Assembly (NCBI RefSeq): GCF_002027705.1
Contig: NZ_MBTG01000009.1
Span: 62,001-126,000 of the forward strand
From: Paenibacillus ferrarius
Lineage (GTDB): Bacteria; Bacillota; Bacilli; Paenibacillales; NBRC-103111
DNA: 64,000 nucleotides
Direction: 5' to 3'
The notes beneath the pieces were generated by a model. It was not told where the DNA came from, ran no database searches, and was given only the letters and a program-made list of their open reading frames with translations. Position numbers and translations under genes: made by a program. Below are positions 26,695-36,469 of this stretch, piece after piece. Every line of letters begins with the position of its first letter. Positions within the stretch are counted from its first letter, which is position 1.

Positions 26695-27123
26695 CTATGG
26701 CGAACTGACAAACACCAGCGGCTTTAATTTCTCCAGCATCTTCTCGCCGATGCCTTTGACCTCCGTCAATTCATCCACTTGGCTGAACCGGCCTTTTTGC
26801 AACCGATAGTCCAGAATCGCCTGTGCCTTGCTGTTCCCAATTCCGGGAAGTTCGTTTAATTGCTCAAATGTAGCTAAATTCAAATCTAATATAGCTGCAG
26901 CCGATTTGGGTACAGGACTATGTACTGGCTTGGACTCCGTACTTACGATTGATTCCTCCGCCACTTCTTCAAGCATCGCTTGCATTTGACTATTCATAGG
27001 GATAAACTCAGTTTCGATCTGAGACCTTCCGCCACGCAGGAATGGCCATACGACCCCGATCAATAAACAAAGCACCGCCAAGATCAGCAGAAACTTAACT
27101 TTCCTATAACCGCCTAAATTCAC
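26695..27123 (-). CDS. comEA: Competence DNA receptor ComEA (short form)
   Basis: Membrane-anchored protein that binds double-stranded DNA outside the cell for uptake. About 142 residues: N-terminal helix (VKFLLILAVLCLLIGVVWPFL), a short linker, and two helix-hairpin-helix motifs (LNLATFEQLNELPGIGNSKAQAIL and VDELTEVKGIGEKMLEKL). It is shorter than the Bacillus protein (about 205), with little between anchor and HhH domain. A GTG start at 27123 is chosen because GGAGGG lies 5 bp upstream; an ATG at 27150 has no ribosome site. Confidence 0.92.
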   Translation of the reverse strand: MNLGGYRKVKFLLILAVLCLLIGVVWPFLRGGRSQIETEFIPMNSQMQAMLEEVAEESIVSTESKPVHSPVPKSAAAILDLNLATFEQLNELPGIGNSKAQAILDYRLQKGRFSQVDELTEVKGIGEKMLEKLKPLVFVSSP

Positions 27124-27288
27124 AAATTCCCTCCATTCTTTCCCTTTCATTCATGCAAGCAAGCGTTCCTAGCATATTCGATGATCTGTAAGCATATAGA
27201 TGAAAAAGCATCCGAATGACAACTTAAACTGACTCCGTTTTATAAATATGAACAAAAGTGACTGATTTTTTTCGGGAGGGATTACTGG

Positions 27289-28107
27289 ATGAAAGCAGGA
27301 TTCATCGGTACTGGGAGTATGGGAAGTATTCTGATTGAAGCTTTTATTCATTCTGGGGCTTTCAATCCGGAGCAAATTATTGCTGGAAATCGTACGATTC
27401 GTAAAGTAGAGCTGCTTGCTCAGACATATCCTGGGCTTCAGGTTGCTCGATCGAATAGAGAAGTGGCTGCAGAGAGCGATATCATCTTTCTATGTGTGAA
27501 GCCATCCGAATTAAAAACAGTTATTGATGAAATTAAAGAGGACGTGCTTCCTACTCAATTCGTGGTATCGATCACAAGTCCCGTCCTGATCAAACATTTG
27601 GAAGGCCTTCTTCCTGCTAAAATAAGTAAAATCATTCCAAGCATCACGAATTATGTATTGAGCGGCGCCACATTGTGTATTCATGGAAATCGCATGCAGC
27701 CAGAGGACAAAGAGTGGCTCGAGAACTTATTCGCCTATATTTCCTCGCCTATCTGTGTGTCTGAAAATTATACCCGCATATCTTCTGATTTATCTAGCTG
27801 CGGCCCCGCATTTCTGGCCAATTTCATTCAATCCTTCATTGATGCTGCAGTTGAGGCAACCGGTATTTCGAGTGAGGAAGCCACACTGCTTGCCAGTGAA
27901 ATGACACTTGGCACAGGTAAGCTGCTGACAACAGGGGGGTTCAATCCAATTTCCTTGCAGAAGCGCGTTTCCGTTCCGGGAGGTATTACAGAAGAAGGTT
28001 TACATATCTTGAACGAAGAGCTTGCCGGGGTATTCGCACGGGTCATTTCGGCGACACACGCTAAATATGAAGAGGACCTGGAGAAGGCCGAGCATCGCTT
28101 TACTTAA
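27289..28107 (+). CDS. comER: Pyrroline-5-carboxylate reductase-like protein ComER
   Basis: Member of the ProC family found divergent from comEA; in Bacillus it affects sporulation and biofilm timing and is not needed for competence. 272 residues with Rossmann GFIGTGSMGSILIEAF at 4-19 and the C-terminal dimer domain (SSDLSSCGPAFLANFIQSFIDAAVEATGIS, VSVPGGITEEGL). GGGAGGG precedes the ATG. Reductase activity on pyrroline carboxylate is possible but not assured. Confidence 0.93.
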   Translation: MKAGFIGTGSMGSILIEAFIHSGAFNPEQIIAGNRTIRKVELLAQTYPGLQVARSNREVAAESDIIFLCVKPSELKTVIDEIKEDVLPTQFVVSITSPVLIKHLEGLLPAKISKIIPSITNYVLSGATLCIHGNRMQPEDKEWLENLFAYISSPICVSENYTRISSDLSSCGPAFLANFIQSFIDAAVEATGISSEEATLLASEMTLGTGKLLTTGGFNPISLQKRVSVPGGITEEGLHILNEELAGVFARVISATHAKYEEDLEKAEHRFT

Positions 28108-28142
28108 AAGCAATAGCCTTCCCCGTCGTCTCCCTCATCTCA

Positions 28143-30602
28143 TTAACCTACAACGATATTGACTAATTTACCTTTGACGACAATCAATTTGCGAACGGCC
28201 TTTCCGGCGGTCGCTTCTTTGACTTTATCAAGATCAAAAGCGATTTTCTCCATCGCTGCTTCGTCTGTATCTTTACTGATCAGTACTCGATCGACAATTT
28301 TGCCATTGACCTGCACCACGATTTCAATTTCATTATCGACTGTCCATGCTTCATCGTACGTTGGCCAAGGTTCATACGTGATGGACTCCGTGCCGCCCAG
28401 CTTCTCCCATAGCTCTTCTGCTAAGTGAGGCGCAAGCGGTGAAAGCATTTGAACGAAGTTCTTCATGGCTTCCAGCGGCAAGCGTTCTGTTTTGTAAGCC
28501 TCATTGACGAAAATCATCATTTGGCTGATCGCTGTATTAAACCGAAGAGCTTCAAAATCCTCGGTAATTTTTTTGATGCTGCGGTGCCAAGTCCGTTTGA
28601 AGCTATCGCTGCCCAACTGTTCATCTGCGCTGATTTTGGCTTGAACTTGACCGTTCTCATCCACAAACAAGCGCCATACACGGTTCAAATAGCGGTAAAT
28701 CCCGTCTACGCCCGTCGTATTCCAAGGTTTGGTCGCTTCAAGCGGCCCCATGAACATTTCATAAATACGCAGAGTATCCGCACCTTGATCGCTTACGATA
28801 TCATCCGGATTGACAACATTGCCGCGAGATTTACTCATTTTCTCCATGTTCTCGCCCAGAATCATCCCTTGATTCACGAGCTTATGGAACGGCTCTTTGG
28901 TGTGTACGAAACCAAGGTCGTACAAGACTTTGTGCCAGAAACGCGCATACAGCAAGTGAAGTACGGCATGCTCCGCACCGCCGATATACAGGTCTACAGG
29001 CAGCCATTGCTGTTGAAGCTCATGGGAGCAGAATTCCTGATCATTGTGCGGGTCGATGAAACGCAGGTAGTACCAGCAGCTGCCAGCCCATTGCGGCATC
29101 GTATTCGTTTCACGGCGGGCTTTCATGCCGGTCTCCGGATCAATCGTATTGACCCACTCGGATACGTTCGCCAGCGGTGATTCTCCAGTGCCGGATGGTT
29201 TGATTTCATCTACCTGAGGAAGCAGCAGCGGCAATTGATCCACAGGAACAGGCTTCATCGTGCCGTCTTCCAAGTGTAGAATCGGAATCGGCTCTCCCCA
29301 ATAACGTTGACGGCTGAACAGCCAATCGCGCAAACGGTACGTCACTTTGCCGCGGCCTTTGCCTTGCTGCTCCAACCATGCGATCATGTGGCTGATTCCT
29401 TGCTCGATGTTCATGCCATTGATCGGCTCGGAATTAACATGAGCGCCATCCCCTGCATAGGCTTCCTTCTCAATATCTCCGCCTTGCACGACTTCAATGA
29501 TCGGCAAATCGAATTGCTTCGCAAACTCCCAGTCACGCTGATCGTGTCCCGGAACCGCCATAATCGCTCCAGTCCCATATCCGCCAAGTACATAATCCGC
29601 AATCCAGATTGGCACTTGTGCCCCATTCACTGGATTAACCGCATAAGCGCCAGTGAATACACCTGTTTTGTCTTTGGCCAGATCTGTACGTTCAAGATCG
29701 CTTTTGCGGGAAGCTTTCTCTTGATACTCTTTAATTGCAGCTTCTTGCTCGCCTGTAGTAATTTGTGCGACAAGCTCATGCTCAGGTGCCAATACGCAGT
29801 ACGTAGCTCCAAAAAGCGTATCTGGACGTGTCGTGAAGACAGTTAAATTCTTCTCTGCATGCCCTTCAATCGCGAATTGAACTTCCGCCCCTGTCGATTT
29901 CCCAATCCAGTTGCGCTGCATATCTTTAATACTTTCGGACCAGTCAAGCTCCTCTAGATCTTCCAGCAGTCTTTCGGCGTATTCGGTAATTCTTAGAATC
30001 CATTGGCGCATCGGCTTGCGAATAACCGGATGACCGCCGCGCTCGCTCAAACCATCAATAACTTCTTCGTTAGCCAGAACTGTTCCTAATGCAGGACACC
30101 AGTTAACGGGTACTTCGTCTACATAAGCGAGTCCTTTATTGTACAGCTGGATGAAGATCCACTGCGTCCACTTGTAATATTCCGGATCTGTCGTGCTGAT
30201 CTCGCGATCCCAATCGTAGGAAAAGCCCAGGGATTTAATCTGACGACGGAAAGTGTCAATATTCTTCTTCGTGAATTCCCGTGGATCGTTCCCCGTATCA
30301 AGGGCATATTGCTCTGCCGGAAGCCCGAACGCATCCCATCCCATTGGATGCAAGACGTTAAAGCCTCTCATCCGTTTGAAGCGTGATACGATATCTGTTG
30401 CTGTGTAGCCTTCCGGATGTCCTACATGCAGACCTGCTCCAGATGGGTAAGGGAACATATCAAGCGCATAGAACTTCGGTTTATCCGAGTTGTCCAATAC
30501 CTTGAACGTCTTCTTAGCATCCCAATAGCCTTGCCATTTGGGCTCAATTGCTTGGGGATTATAACCTTGCGTCTCTCTTGTTTCTTTCAATTCCTGTGTC
30601 AT
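28143..30602 (-). CDS. leuS: Leucyl-tRNA synthetase
   Basis: Class I synthetase charging tRNA-Leu. 819 residues with the HIGH region [16 protein letters not shown] (about 52-67), the editing (CP1) domain and the KMSKS motif ([12 protein letters not shown]), then the anticodon-binding domain and C-terminal [21 protein letters not shown] precedes the ATG. It is controlled by a T-box leader. In Bacillus subtilis leuS is elsewhere; here it sits between the com and yqe clusters. Confidence 0.98.
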   Translation of the reverse strand: MTQELKETRETQGYNPQAIEPKWQGYWDAKKTFKVLDNSDKPKFYALDMFPYPSGAGLHVGHPEGYTATDIVSRFKRMRGFNVLHPMGWDAFGLPAEQYALDTGNDPREFTKKNIDTFRRQIKSLGFSYDWDREISTTDPEYYKWTQWIFIQLYNKGLAYVDEVPVNWCPALGTVLANEEVIDGLSERGGHPVIRKPMRQWILRITEYAERLLEDLEELDWSESIKDMQRNWIGKSTGAEVQFAIEGHAEKNLTVFTTRPDTLFGATYCVLAPEHELVAQITTGEQEAAIKEYQEKASRKSDLERTDLAKDKTGVFTGAYAVNPVNGAQVPIWIADYVLGGYGTGAIMAVPGHDQRDWEFAKQFDLPIIEVVQGGDIEKEAYAGDGAHVNSEPINGMNIEQGISHMIAWLEQQGKGRGKVTYRLRDWLFSRQRYWGEPIPILHLEDGTMKPVPVDQLPLLLPQVDEIKPSGTGESPLANVSEWVNTIDPETGMKARRETNTMPQWAGSCWYYLRFIDPHNDQEFCSHELQQQWLPVDLYIGGAEHAVLHLLYARFWHKVLYDLGFVHTKEPFHKLVNQGMILGENMEKMSKSRGNVVNPDDIVSDQGADTLRIYEMFMGPLEATKPWNTTGVDGIYRYLNRVWRLFVDENGQVQAKISADEQLGSDSFKRTWHRSIKKITEDFEALRFNTAISQMMIFVNEAYKTERLPLEAMKNFVQMLSPLAPHLAEELWEKLGGTESITYEPWPTYDEAWTVDNEIEIVVQVNGKIVDRVLISKDTDEAAMEKIAFDLDKVKEATAGKAVRKLIVVKGKLVNIVVG

Positions 30603-30640
30603 CTACAATTGCCTCCTATGTTCAAAGCGCTATAAGCACC

Positions 30641-30917
30641 AAAAAACCCCTCATCGCTAGCGGATATCGCTAGGGACGAGAGGTAAGATTCCCGTGGTAC
30701 CACCCTAGTTAACACAAGACATTCTTTGCCTGTGTTCACTCTGCCCCTTAACGCGGGTGAGACGATCCGGCTAGCACCAAGCCTGCTGGTGTTCACCTTC
30801 TAGCTCCAAGGCGAGTTCACAAGACTAACATCTACCGGCTTCCACCCTTTAACCGATTCTCTGAAAGATGTTCTGCAAGTTACTATTCCTCTTCTAAGCT
30901 TTAAGCACATCTGATTG
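30641..30917 (-). ncRNA. T-box leader (riboswitch) of leuS
   Basis: The T-box sequence AGGGTGGTACCACGGGAATC occupies 30687-30706, followed by a terminator hairpin (30641-30683, arms around GCTAGCG) ending in TTTTTT. Uncharged tRNA-Leu would pair with TGG in the T-box and favour the antiterminator. A likely leucine specifier codon is CTC within GTGAACTCGCC of stem I, but this was placed by eye. The 373 bp gap between leuS and yqeM is filled by this leader and its promoter. Confidence 0.95.
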
Positions 30918-30923
30918 TCTTTG

Positions 30924-30953
30924 ATTATATGTAAAATAATGCCGCAATGTCAA
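30924..30953 (-). promoter_or_regulatory. Promoter of the leuS T-box transcript
   Basis: Full consensus -35 TTGACA (30948-30953) and -10 TATAAT (30924-30929) with an 18 bp spacer on the minus strand. Confidence 0.9.
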
Positions 30954-30975
30954 GCAGTTGCTGACATCTTCGCTG

Positions 30976-31737
30976 TTATTTCTTCGCAATGAAGAAAGCT
31001 CGCTCCGTCAAGCGGGTCGGTTTATCCCATGTAAAGTCTGCAGCCACATGCACCTCAGAGAAACCGGCCGCCAGCAGCATTTGGTGAAGCCAATCCAAGG
31101 GATAAGCTCGCTGCTGGTGTATTTCGTCGATTCGCCGGAAGACATCCTTGTTGCCGCTTTCTTTGACAAAAATGGTTAAATCGTGCTCGATCTGAACTCT
31201 TTCCTCATCAAGCTCGCTTGTCCAGATGTAGGCAACATCTTCTTCATTCAGGAAAAAAGGCTGAGATTCTGCGTAAGCGAACAATTGCTCCGGCGTATGT
31301 ACATCAAAAAGAAACAAACCGCCTGGTTTCAGTCCCTCAAAGGTTTGACGGAAAGCATCTTCGATGTCTTCTTCTTCGAGCAAGTAATTCAGACTATCAC
31401 AGAAAGAAATCGCCGCATCCACCGGCTCACCCAAATCCCATTCCCGCAGATCCTGCTGAACCCAGCGAATCGCCCCGCCGCGAAGCGGGCTTTTGTGATC
31501 TGCCGCTTTTTGCTCAGCGACCGCGAGCATATCCTCAGACAAGTCAATCCCTGTCATCTGATATCCTGCCACAGCTAACGGAATCGTCAGGTTTCCAGTC
31601 CCGCAACCAAGATCAGCTATCACGGCTGGCTGCAAGCCGAAACGATCGAAACTTTCTTTGGCAAACCGCAGCCAATCCTCGTAAGGCATGTTATTCATCA
31701 AGCGATCATACGTATAGGCAAATTTCTCGTAGCTCAT
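30976..31737 (-). CDS. yqeM: Class I SAM-dependent methyltransferase (YqeM)
   Basis: Cytosolic methyltransferase of unknown substrate, conserved at the end of the yqeG-M operon. 253 residues with SAM motif I VIADLGCGTGNLTIPLA, motif II region GIDLSEDMLAVAEQKA and WVQQDLREWDL, DAAISFCDSLNYL. Starts 1 bp after the cvfB stop codon. The ending SEVHVAADFTWDKPTRLTERAFFIAKK matches the family. Confidence 0.9.
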   Translation of the reverse strand: MSYEKFAYTYDRLMNNMPYEDWLRFAKESFDRFGLQPAVIADLGCGTGNLTIPLAVAGYQMTGIDLSEDMLAVAEQKAADHKSPLRGGAIRWVQQDLREWDLGEPVDAAISFCDSLNYLLEEEDIEDAFRQTFEGLKPGGLFLFDVHTPEQLFAYAESQPFFLNEEDVAYIWTSELDEERVQIEHDLTIFVKESGNKDVFRRIDEIHQQRAYPLDWLHQMLLAAGFSEVHVAADFTWDKPTRLTERAFFIAKK

Positions 31738-31738
31738 A

Positions 31739-32632
31739 TCAGCCTTGCGTCTCCTCTGGCTTCAGATAGGTCCAGTCCTCTTCTTGATAAATGAGCCCAT
31801 CCTTCATCAGCTTGCCTAGGGCGCGTTTGAAGGCTGCTTTGCTAAGACCAAAGCGATCTTTGATGATGTCTGCCGACGTTTTATCGGAAAAGGGCATCGC
31901 ATTGCCCGGGCGCTCTCGCAGAACACTGAGAATCTTATCGGCGTCTTCATCACGGCCTTTTTCCTTCGCTAAGCGCATCGACAAGTTGACTCGTCCATCT
32001 TCTTCCCTGACAAAAGCAACGCGCAGATCCACTAACTCCCCAACACGCAGCAAGCGTGTTCGTTCCGGTGCAGCAATGAGTCCAATAATCCCGTAGCCAA
32101 GCACGCCAGCTTCACAAATAACGAAGGTACCGATTTGCAGCGGTCGATATACACGTCCTTTGACCCACTGATGGCTCCAGCTCGAAGGGGCGCGAACGCA
32201 TAATGGCGCTAAATCCTCTTCCAACGCTAATTTTGCAATTAAACGGCCTTGGCGATCATGCGCTAATGTGGCAAAAACCTTATCTCCGACCAAAGGCCGC
32301 AGCTCTTCCAGTTCTGGTACATTTCGGTATGGAAGGAGCAGGTTGCGACCCAATCCCATTTCGAGAAAATAACCAAATCGCGGATGGATATCAACCACTT
32401 CAAGCAAGCCGACCTCGCCCATTTGAATAAGCGGACGCTTCATCGTCGCCATTAAGCGATCCTGTGTGTCGTGGAACAAGAAAACTTCCACTTGATCGCC
32501 AGGCTTAATCTTCCCTACAATTTCCGCATATGGCAAAAGGACATCCTGATAGCCATCGCTCAGGAAATAGCCATTAGGCGGAACTTCCCTTGCTACCTCG
32601 AGGGTAACAAGGGATCCTGCTTCCAGTCTCAT
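31739..32632 (-). CDS. cvfB: S1-like RNA-binding protein CvfB (YitL)
   Basis: Conserved virulence factor B family: tandem S1-type OB folds and a C-terminal winged helix, which binds RNA. About 297 residues. S1-like segments include PNGYFLSDGYQDVLLPYAEI, RFGYFLEMGLGRNLLLPYRNV and VICEAGVLGYGIIGLIAAPE; the winged helix is SADIIKDRFGLSKAAFKRALGKLMKDGLIYQEEDW. The start at 32632 overlaps the rsfS stop by ATGA; the longer open frame reads into rsfS. It is not part of this operon in Bacillus subtilis. Confidence 0.92.
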   Translation of the reverse strand: MRLEAGSLVTLEVAREVPPNGYFLSDGYQDVLLPYAEIVGKIKPGDQVEVFLFHDTQDRLMATMKRPLIQMGEVGLLEVVDIHPRFGYFLEMGLGRNLLLPYRNVPELEELRPLVGDKVFATLAHDRQGRLIAKLALEEDLAPLCVRAPSSWSHQWVKGRVYRPLQIGTFVICEAGVLGYGIIGLIAAPERTRLLRVGELVDLRVAFVREEDGRVNLSMRLAKEKGRDEDADKILSVLRERPGNAMPFSDKTSADIIKDRFGLSKAAFKRALGKLMKDGLIYQEEDWTYLKPEETQG

Positions 32633-32976
32633 ACGCGCTCCACAACCTTGGCATCGGACCAAAGTCTTTCGATATTGTAGTATTCACGATCATCGCGGTG
32701 GAAAACATGGAGAACAACATCCCCTAGATCAAGCAAAACCCATCTAGCTGTATCGATACCTTCGTAACCACGGATATTTACGCCGTATTCATGCGCTTTC
32801 TTTCTGGCTTCGCTGGCAATAGCTTGCACTTGTGTTTCGCTGTTCCCGTGGCAGATAACGAAATAATCAGCAATAATGGACAGGCCTTGCAAGTTTAATG
32901 TCACCACATCTGCTGCTTTTTTATCTTCAGCCGCTTCAACAACGAAAGCCAATATTTCCTCAGGGTTTTTACTCAT
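32629..32976 (-). CDS. rsfS: Ribosome silencing factor RsfS (YqeL)
   Basis: Binds uL14 of the 50S subunit and stops joining with 30S when nutrients are short. 115 residues; family segments KKAADVVTLNLQGLSIIADYFVICHGNSETQVQAIA and GYEGIDTARWVLLDLGDVVLHVFHRDDREYYNIERLW are complete. Follows yqeK by 15 bp. Confidence 0.97.
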   Translation of the reverse strand: MSKNPEEILAFVVEAAEDKKAADVVTLNLQGLSIIADYFVICHGNSETQVQAIASEARKKAHEYGVNIRGYEGIDTARWVLLDLGDVVLHVFHRDDREYYNIERLWSDAKVVERV

Positions 32977-32991
32977 TCAATCATCCTCCAA

Positions 32992-33561
32992 TTATTCTTT
33001 GTTTATTTGATGAATCAAATCATTCCGGGTCAAAATGGTCAGCGGATAAATCCGCTTGCCCTTGGACAGCAAAAAGCCAATCGTAGAATCAAATCCGGCT
33101 ACTAAAGCCTTCTCCAGACTATGCTCCGCAAGTTCACGAATCAAGCCCACTGCCGGGAAGTCACGTCCAGGCTCCATATAATCGGCCAAACAGACGATTT
33201 TGTCGAGCAGCGTCATCTGTTCACGACCAGAGGTATGGTACCGGATGGCATCCAAAATCTCTTCATCTTCGATTCCAAACTGCGCCTTGGCAATATAGGC
33301 CCCGGCATGAGAATGCCATAGTTCTTTGTCAAATGCCAATAAATCTTGGGGTAACTCATTCTCGCGAATAATCTTAGCTTGCTCTTGAACAGGCCAATAC
33401 TTGCAATAATCGTGCAAAATAGCTGCCAGATCTGCCTTCACAGGGTCTCCGCCAAAGCGATTGGCCAAGATGACGCTAGTTTCCATCACGCCAAGTGTAT
33501 GAAGCCAGCGGCGTTCAGGCATTTGTTCCTTAACTGCGGCAATAAGCTGCTCACGATTCAT
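32992..33561 (-). CDS. yqeK: HD-domain hydrolase YqeK (diadenosine tetraphosphatase type)
   Basis: Metal-dependent phosphohydrolase; family members split Ap4A symmetrically. 189 residues with HD-superfamily ligands HTLGVMETS, the HD pair in ILHDYCKYW, H-A-G-A (WHSHAGAYIA) and D in CLADYMEPGRDFP. It overlaps nadD by 11 bp, so expression is coupled to NAD synthesis. Confidence 0.93.
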   Translation of the reverse strand: MNREQLIAAVKEQMPERRWLHTLGVMETSVILANRFGGDPVKADLAAILHDYCKYWPVQEQAKIIRENELPQDLLAFDKELWHSHAGAYIAKAQFGIEDEEILDAIRYHTSGREQMTLLDKIVCLADYMEPGRDFPAVGLIRELAEHSLEKALVAGFDSTIGFLLSKGKRIYPLTILTRNDLIHQINKE

Positions 33562-34138
33562 ACAATCGGTTCACCTCCAAGTAACGATTCACGGCCTCAG
33601 GAACCAGATAACGGACAGACCCGCTCCGCTGTCTTTCCTCTCGAATGACGGTTGACGAAATATCAACCTGTGGCATCGGCACGAGCTTAACGCGACTTCG
33701 AATGTGTGCGGGGATTTGGTCCATATCGAGCTCATAACCAGGCCTAGCTAATCCAATAAAACGAATATGCCGCACGATGTCATCGATTCGATGCCACTGC
33801 GGCAAATATTGAACCATATCTGCGCCTATAATATAAGCAAATTCTGTATCCGGATACTTCTGAACCAAAAGTTCAATCGTCTGGATACTATAAGATACGC
33901 CGCCTTTGGTAATTTCGATATCAATTGGACGAAAAAAAGGATTGCCCTCAGCAGCAAGGCAAACCATCTCCCATCGCTGCTGTGTTGAAGCTTTTGGGGC
34001 GTTTGGTTTGTGCGGAGGCACATTAGCCGGCATCAGCCACACTTCGTCCAGGCCTGCTTCCACCCTCGCACGCTCCGCCGCGATCAAATGACCGGTATGA
34101 ATCGGATCAAAGGTGCCTCCCATAATTCCGACAAGCAT
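33551..34138 (-). CDS. nadD: Nicotinate-nucleotide adenylyltransferase
   Basis: Adenylates nicotinate mononucleotide to deamido-NAD in NAD synthesis. 195 residues, with the nucleotidyltransferase motif GGTFDPIHTGHL (8-19) and the SSTVIR motif (DISSTVIREER) near the C-terminus, plus YIIGADMVQYLPQWHRID. GAGGTGG precedes the ATG. Confidence 0.97.
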   Translation of the reverse strand: MLVGIMGGTFDPIHTGHLIAAERARVEAGLDEVWLMPANVPPHKPNAPKASTQQRWEMVCLAAEGNPFFRPIDIEITKGGVSYSIQTIELLVQKYPDTEFAYIIGADMVQYLPQWHRIDDIVRHIRFIGLARPGYELDMDQIPAHIRSRVKLVPMPQVDISSTVIREERQRSGSVRYLVPEAVNRYLEVNRLYES

Positions 34139-34150
34139 GCTTCCACCTCA

Positions 34151-34444
34151 TTAGCGCGGCAGTTCGATCTTCTTCTTGTCACGCGATTCTTTGTAGAGCA
34201 CTACGATTTTACCAATGACTTGCACGAGCTCTGCTCCGGATTGCTCAGCCAGCTCCGCGCCTACTTCATTACGATCTTCCCCACTGTTGTTGAGTACCGT
34301 AATTTTGATCAGCTCGCGTACTTCCAGTGCTTCTTGAATATGACGAATCAAATGGTCGTTCACGCCGCCTTTTCCAACTTGAAAAATCGGATCTACATGG
34401 TGCGCCATCGAGCGCAAATAACGTTTCTGTTTGCCTGTTAACAT
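34151..34444 (-). CDS. yhbY: CRM-domain RNA-binding protein YhbY (YqeI)
   Basis: Associates with pre-50S particles. About 97 residues starting MLTGKQKRYLRSMAHHVDPIFQVGKGGVNDHLIRHIQEAL, the typical CRM/YhbY fold with its GKGG loop. The start at 34444 is set by GAGGG 9 bp upstream; the open frame begins seven codons earlier without a ribosome site. Confidence 0.95.
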   Translation of the reverse strand: MLTGKQKRYLRSMAHHVDPIFQVGKGGVNDHLIRHIQEALEVRELIKITVLNNSGEDRNEVGAELAEQSGAELVQVIGKIVVLYKESRDKKKIELPR

Positions 34445-34467
34445 TGATGATGTCCCTCTATTCATTC

Positions 34468-35328
34468 TTATTCAGCTAATGACTGTTCTACCACTTGTCT
34501 CATCGCCGCTACGGGCGCTGGAGTACCAGTCCAATATTCAAAGGCAAAAGCGCCTTGATAAATAAACATTCCGAGTCCCCCGTGAATCCGGGCTCCCTTG
34601 GCCTCCGCCTCACGAAGCAGTCTCGTAATTCGCGGGTTATAAATCAAATCACTGACCAAATGATGCTCCCGAAGAAGCTCCGTTGGCATCGGAAGCTCGT
34701 CCACATGCGGATGCATGCCGGCAGATGTCGTATTCAGTACAAACTGCACGCCATCGACAACCTCTCCAAGCTCATCCAACCCAAGCCCGATCGCCTTCGT
34801 ATACACGCTGATCGTTTCAGCTAGCTCTACAGCTCGTTCTTTGGTTCGATTCGCAATGTAGATGCAGCCCGCTCCTTCTTTGGCAAGTGCATAGGCCACT
34901 CCTCTTGCTGCCCCGCCGGCACCGAGGAGAAGAACGCTTTTACCTGTCAATTCAATCCCGGTCTCTTCCAAGAGCGATCTCACGTATCCGATGCCGTCCG
35001 TATTATAACCGATGAGCTTGCCATTTTCGTTGACGATCGTATTGACCGCTCCTACGATTTGGGCGCCTTCATCGATTTCATCCAGATACTGCATAACTTC
35101 AACTTTGTGCGGGATCGTCACATTAATGCCTCTATAGCCTAACGCCCGAATACCGCGAACCGCATCGCCAAGCTCATCAGGACGAACATGGAAAGCAGCA
35201 TAAACGGCATTGATGTTCGCTTCCTGAAAGGCGCGGTTCAGCATAATCGGGGAACGGGAATGTCGTATTGGATCCCCGAATACCCCATATAAGATCGTGT
35301 GACTGTCAATTGTGCGGCTCTTCTCCAT
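34468..35328 (-). CDS. aroE: Shikimate dehydrogenase (NADP+)
   Basis: Reduces 3-dehydroshikimate in aromatic amino-acid synthesis. 286 residues with the substrate site SRSPIMLNRAF, catalytic Lys in NVTIPHKVE, DGIGYVRSL, NADP-binding GAGGAARGVAYAL and NRTKERA, and GMFIYQGAFAFEYWTG. Lies between yqeH and yhbY, as in Bacillus (there named aroD). Confidence 0.97.
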   Translation of the reverse strand: MEKSRTIDSHTILYGVFGDPIRHSRSPIMLNRAFQEANINAVYAAFHVRPDELGDAVRGIRALGYRGINVTIPHKVEVMQYLDEIDEGAQIVGAVNTIVNENGKLIGYNTDGIGYVRSLLEETGIELTGKSVLLLGAGGAARGVAYALAKEGAGCIYIANRTKERAVELAETISVYTKAIGLGLDELGEVVDGVQFVLNTTSAGMHPHVDELPMPTELLREHHLVSDLIYNPRITRLLREAEAKGARIHGGLGMFIYQGAFAFEYWTGTPAPVAAMRQVVEQSLAE

Positions 35329-35345
35329 GGTTTCCTCTGGTCCCC

Positions 35346-36461
35346 CTATATCAACGCTTCACGCGTGATGACCTTAATCCCTTTCGGCGCATGAACGGCG
35401 AGATCCGCTCCGGCCATACTGTTCACCCGAATCCAACCAAGTCCTGAGATCAGCACATCCATCTGTTTTCCCTTTGGAACGTGCAGAGGATGCTTCACAA
35501 GCTTAGGCAGCTCATCCAAATCCGCTTGGTTAGGAGGCGCCAGCATCACACCTTTGTGTTCTTCATATAACGCATCCGCCCGCTCCAGCTTCGTACGATG
35601 AATTTGGATCGCATTCGACGTGTAGCAGGTAAAGGATTGATGTTCGCCCTGAACAAAATCAAATCGCGCTAAGGCGCCAAAAAATAAGGTTTGCGCTTCG
35701 TTAAGCTGGAAAACCATCGGTTTGAGCGGTTTATCCGGCATGATGCGCGCCAAATCACGCTTTTTGACGATCTCCGTTAAGCGATGCTGATACACAATCC
35801 CCGGCGTATCCACGATAAACCGACCGTCATCCAGCGGGATTTTCACCAAATCCAGCGTAGTGCCTGGATACTGTGACGTAGTGAGCTCTGAATCCAAGTC
35901 ACTGTAATCACTGATCAAACGGTTAATCAGCGTAGATTTACCAACATTCGTTGCACCAACGACATACACATCCATGTTGCCGCGATACTCCTGAACGGCT
36001 GTAATCACCCGGTCAAAGCCGATATTTTTCTTTGCGCTGCAAAGGATAATATCGACGACCTTCAGGTTTTCCTCTTTGGCTCTTCGCTGCACCCAGTTAA
36101 TGATCTTGTTCGCGTTCGTTACTTTGGGCAGCAAATCTATTTTGTTGACGACAAGCAGAACCGGATTCGTGCCTACGAAACGCGATAGACCACTAATCAT
36201 GCTGCCTTCAAAGTCAAAAATATCTACGATTTTCACTACTAGCGCTTTCGTTTGACCCACATGCCCCAGTAACTTGAGGAAGTCATCCTGCTGCAGCGTG
36301 ATACTCGAAGACTCATTATAATGCTTAATACGGTAGCAGCGCTGACAGATCAGCGGCTCCTTGTCCATCGCTTCAGCCGGTATATAACCAAGCTTGCCTT
36401 TTTCTTCCGTCTGCAGCAAAACACCACAGCCTGCACAACGATTCACTGTTTCGATACCCAT
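35346..36461 (-). CDS. yqeH: Ribosome biogenesis GTPase YqeH
   Basis: Circularly permuted GTPase required for 30S assembly. About 371 residues: an N-terminal zinc finger (CAGCGVLLQTEEKG...CQRCYRIKHYNE), then G4 VNKIDLLPK, G5 CSAKKNIG, G1 GATNVGKSTLINRL and G3 VDTPGIV in permuted order. The start at 36461 (MGIETVNRC) follows AGGAGG by 4 bp; the upstream part of the frame overlaps yqeG. Confidence 0.96.
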   Translation of the reverse strand: MGIETVNRCAGCGVLLQTEEKGKLGYIPAEAMDKEPLICQRCYRIKHYNESSSITLQQDDFLKLLGHVGQTKALVVKIVDIFDFEGSMISGLSRFVGTNPVLLVVNKIDLLPKVTNANKIINWVQRRAKEENLKVVDIILCSAKKNIGFDRVITAVQEYRGNMDVYVVGATNVGKSTLINRLISDYSDLDSELTTSQYPGTTLDLVKIPLDDGRFIVDTPGIVYQHRLTEIVKKRDLARIMPDKPLKPMVFQLNEAQTLFFGALARFDFVQGEHQSFTCYTSNAIQIHRTKLERADALYEEHKGVMLAPPNQADLDELPKLVKHPLHVPKGKQMDVLISGLGWIRVNSMAGADLAVHAPKGIKVITREALI

Positions 36462-36469
36462 GAAACCTC

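Noticed and set aside
28449..29180. 243-residue plus-strand ORF within leuS
   Set aside because: Antisense shadow of leuS, no ribosome site, no family resemblance.
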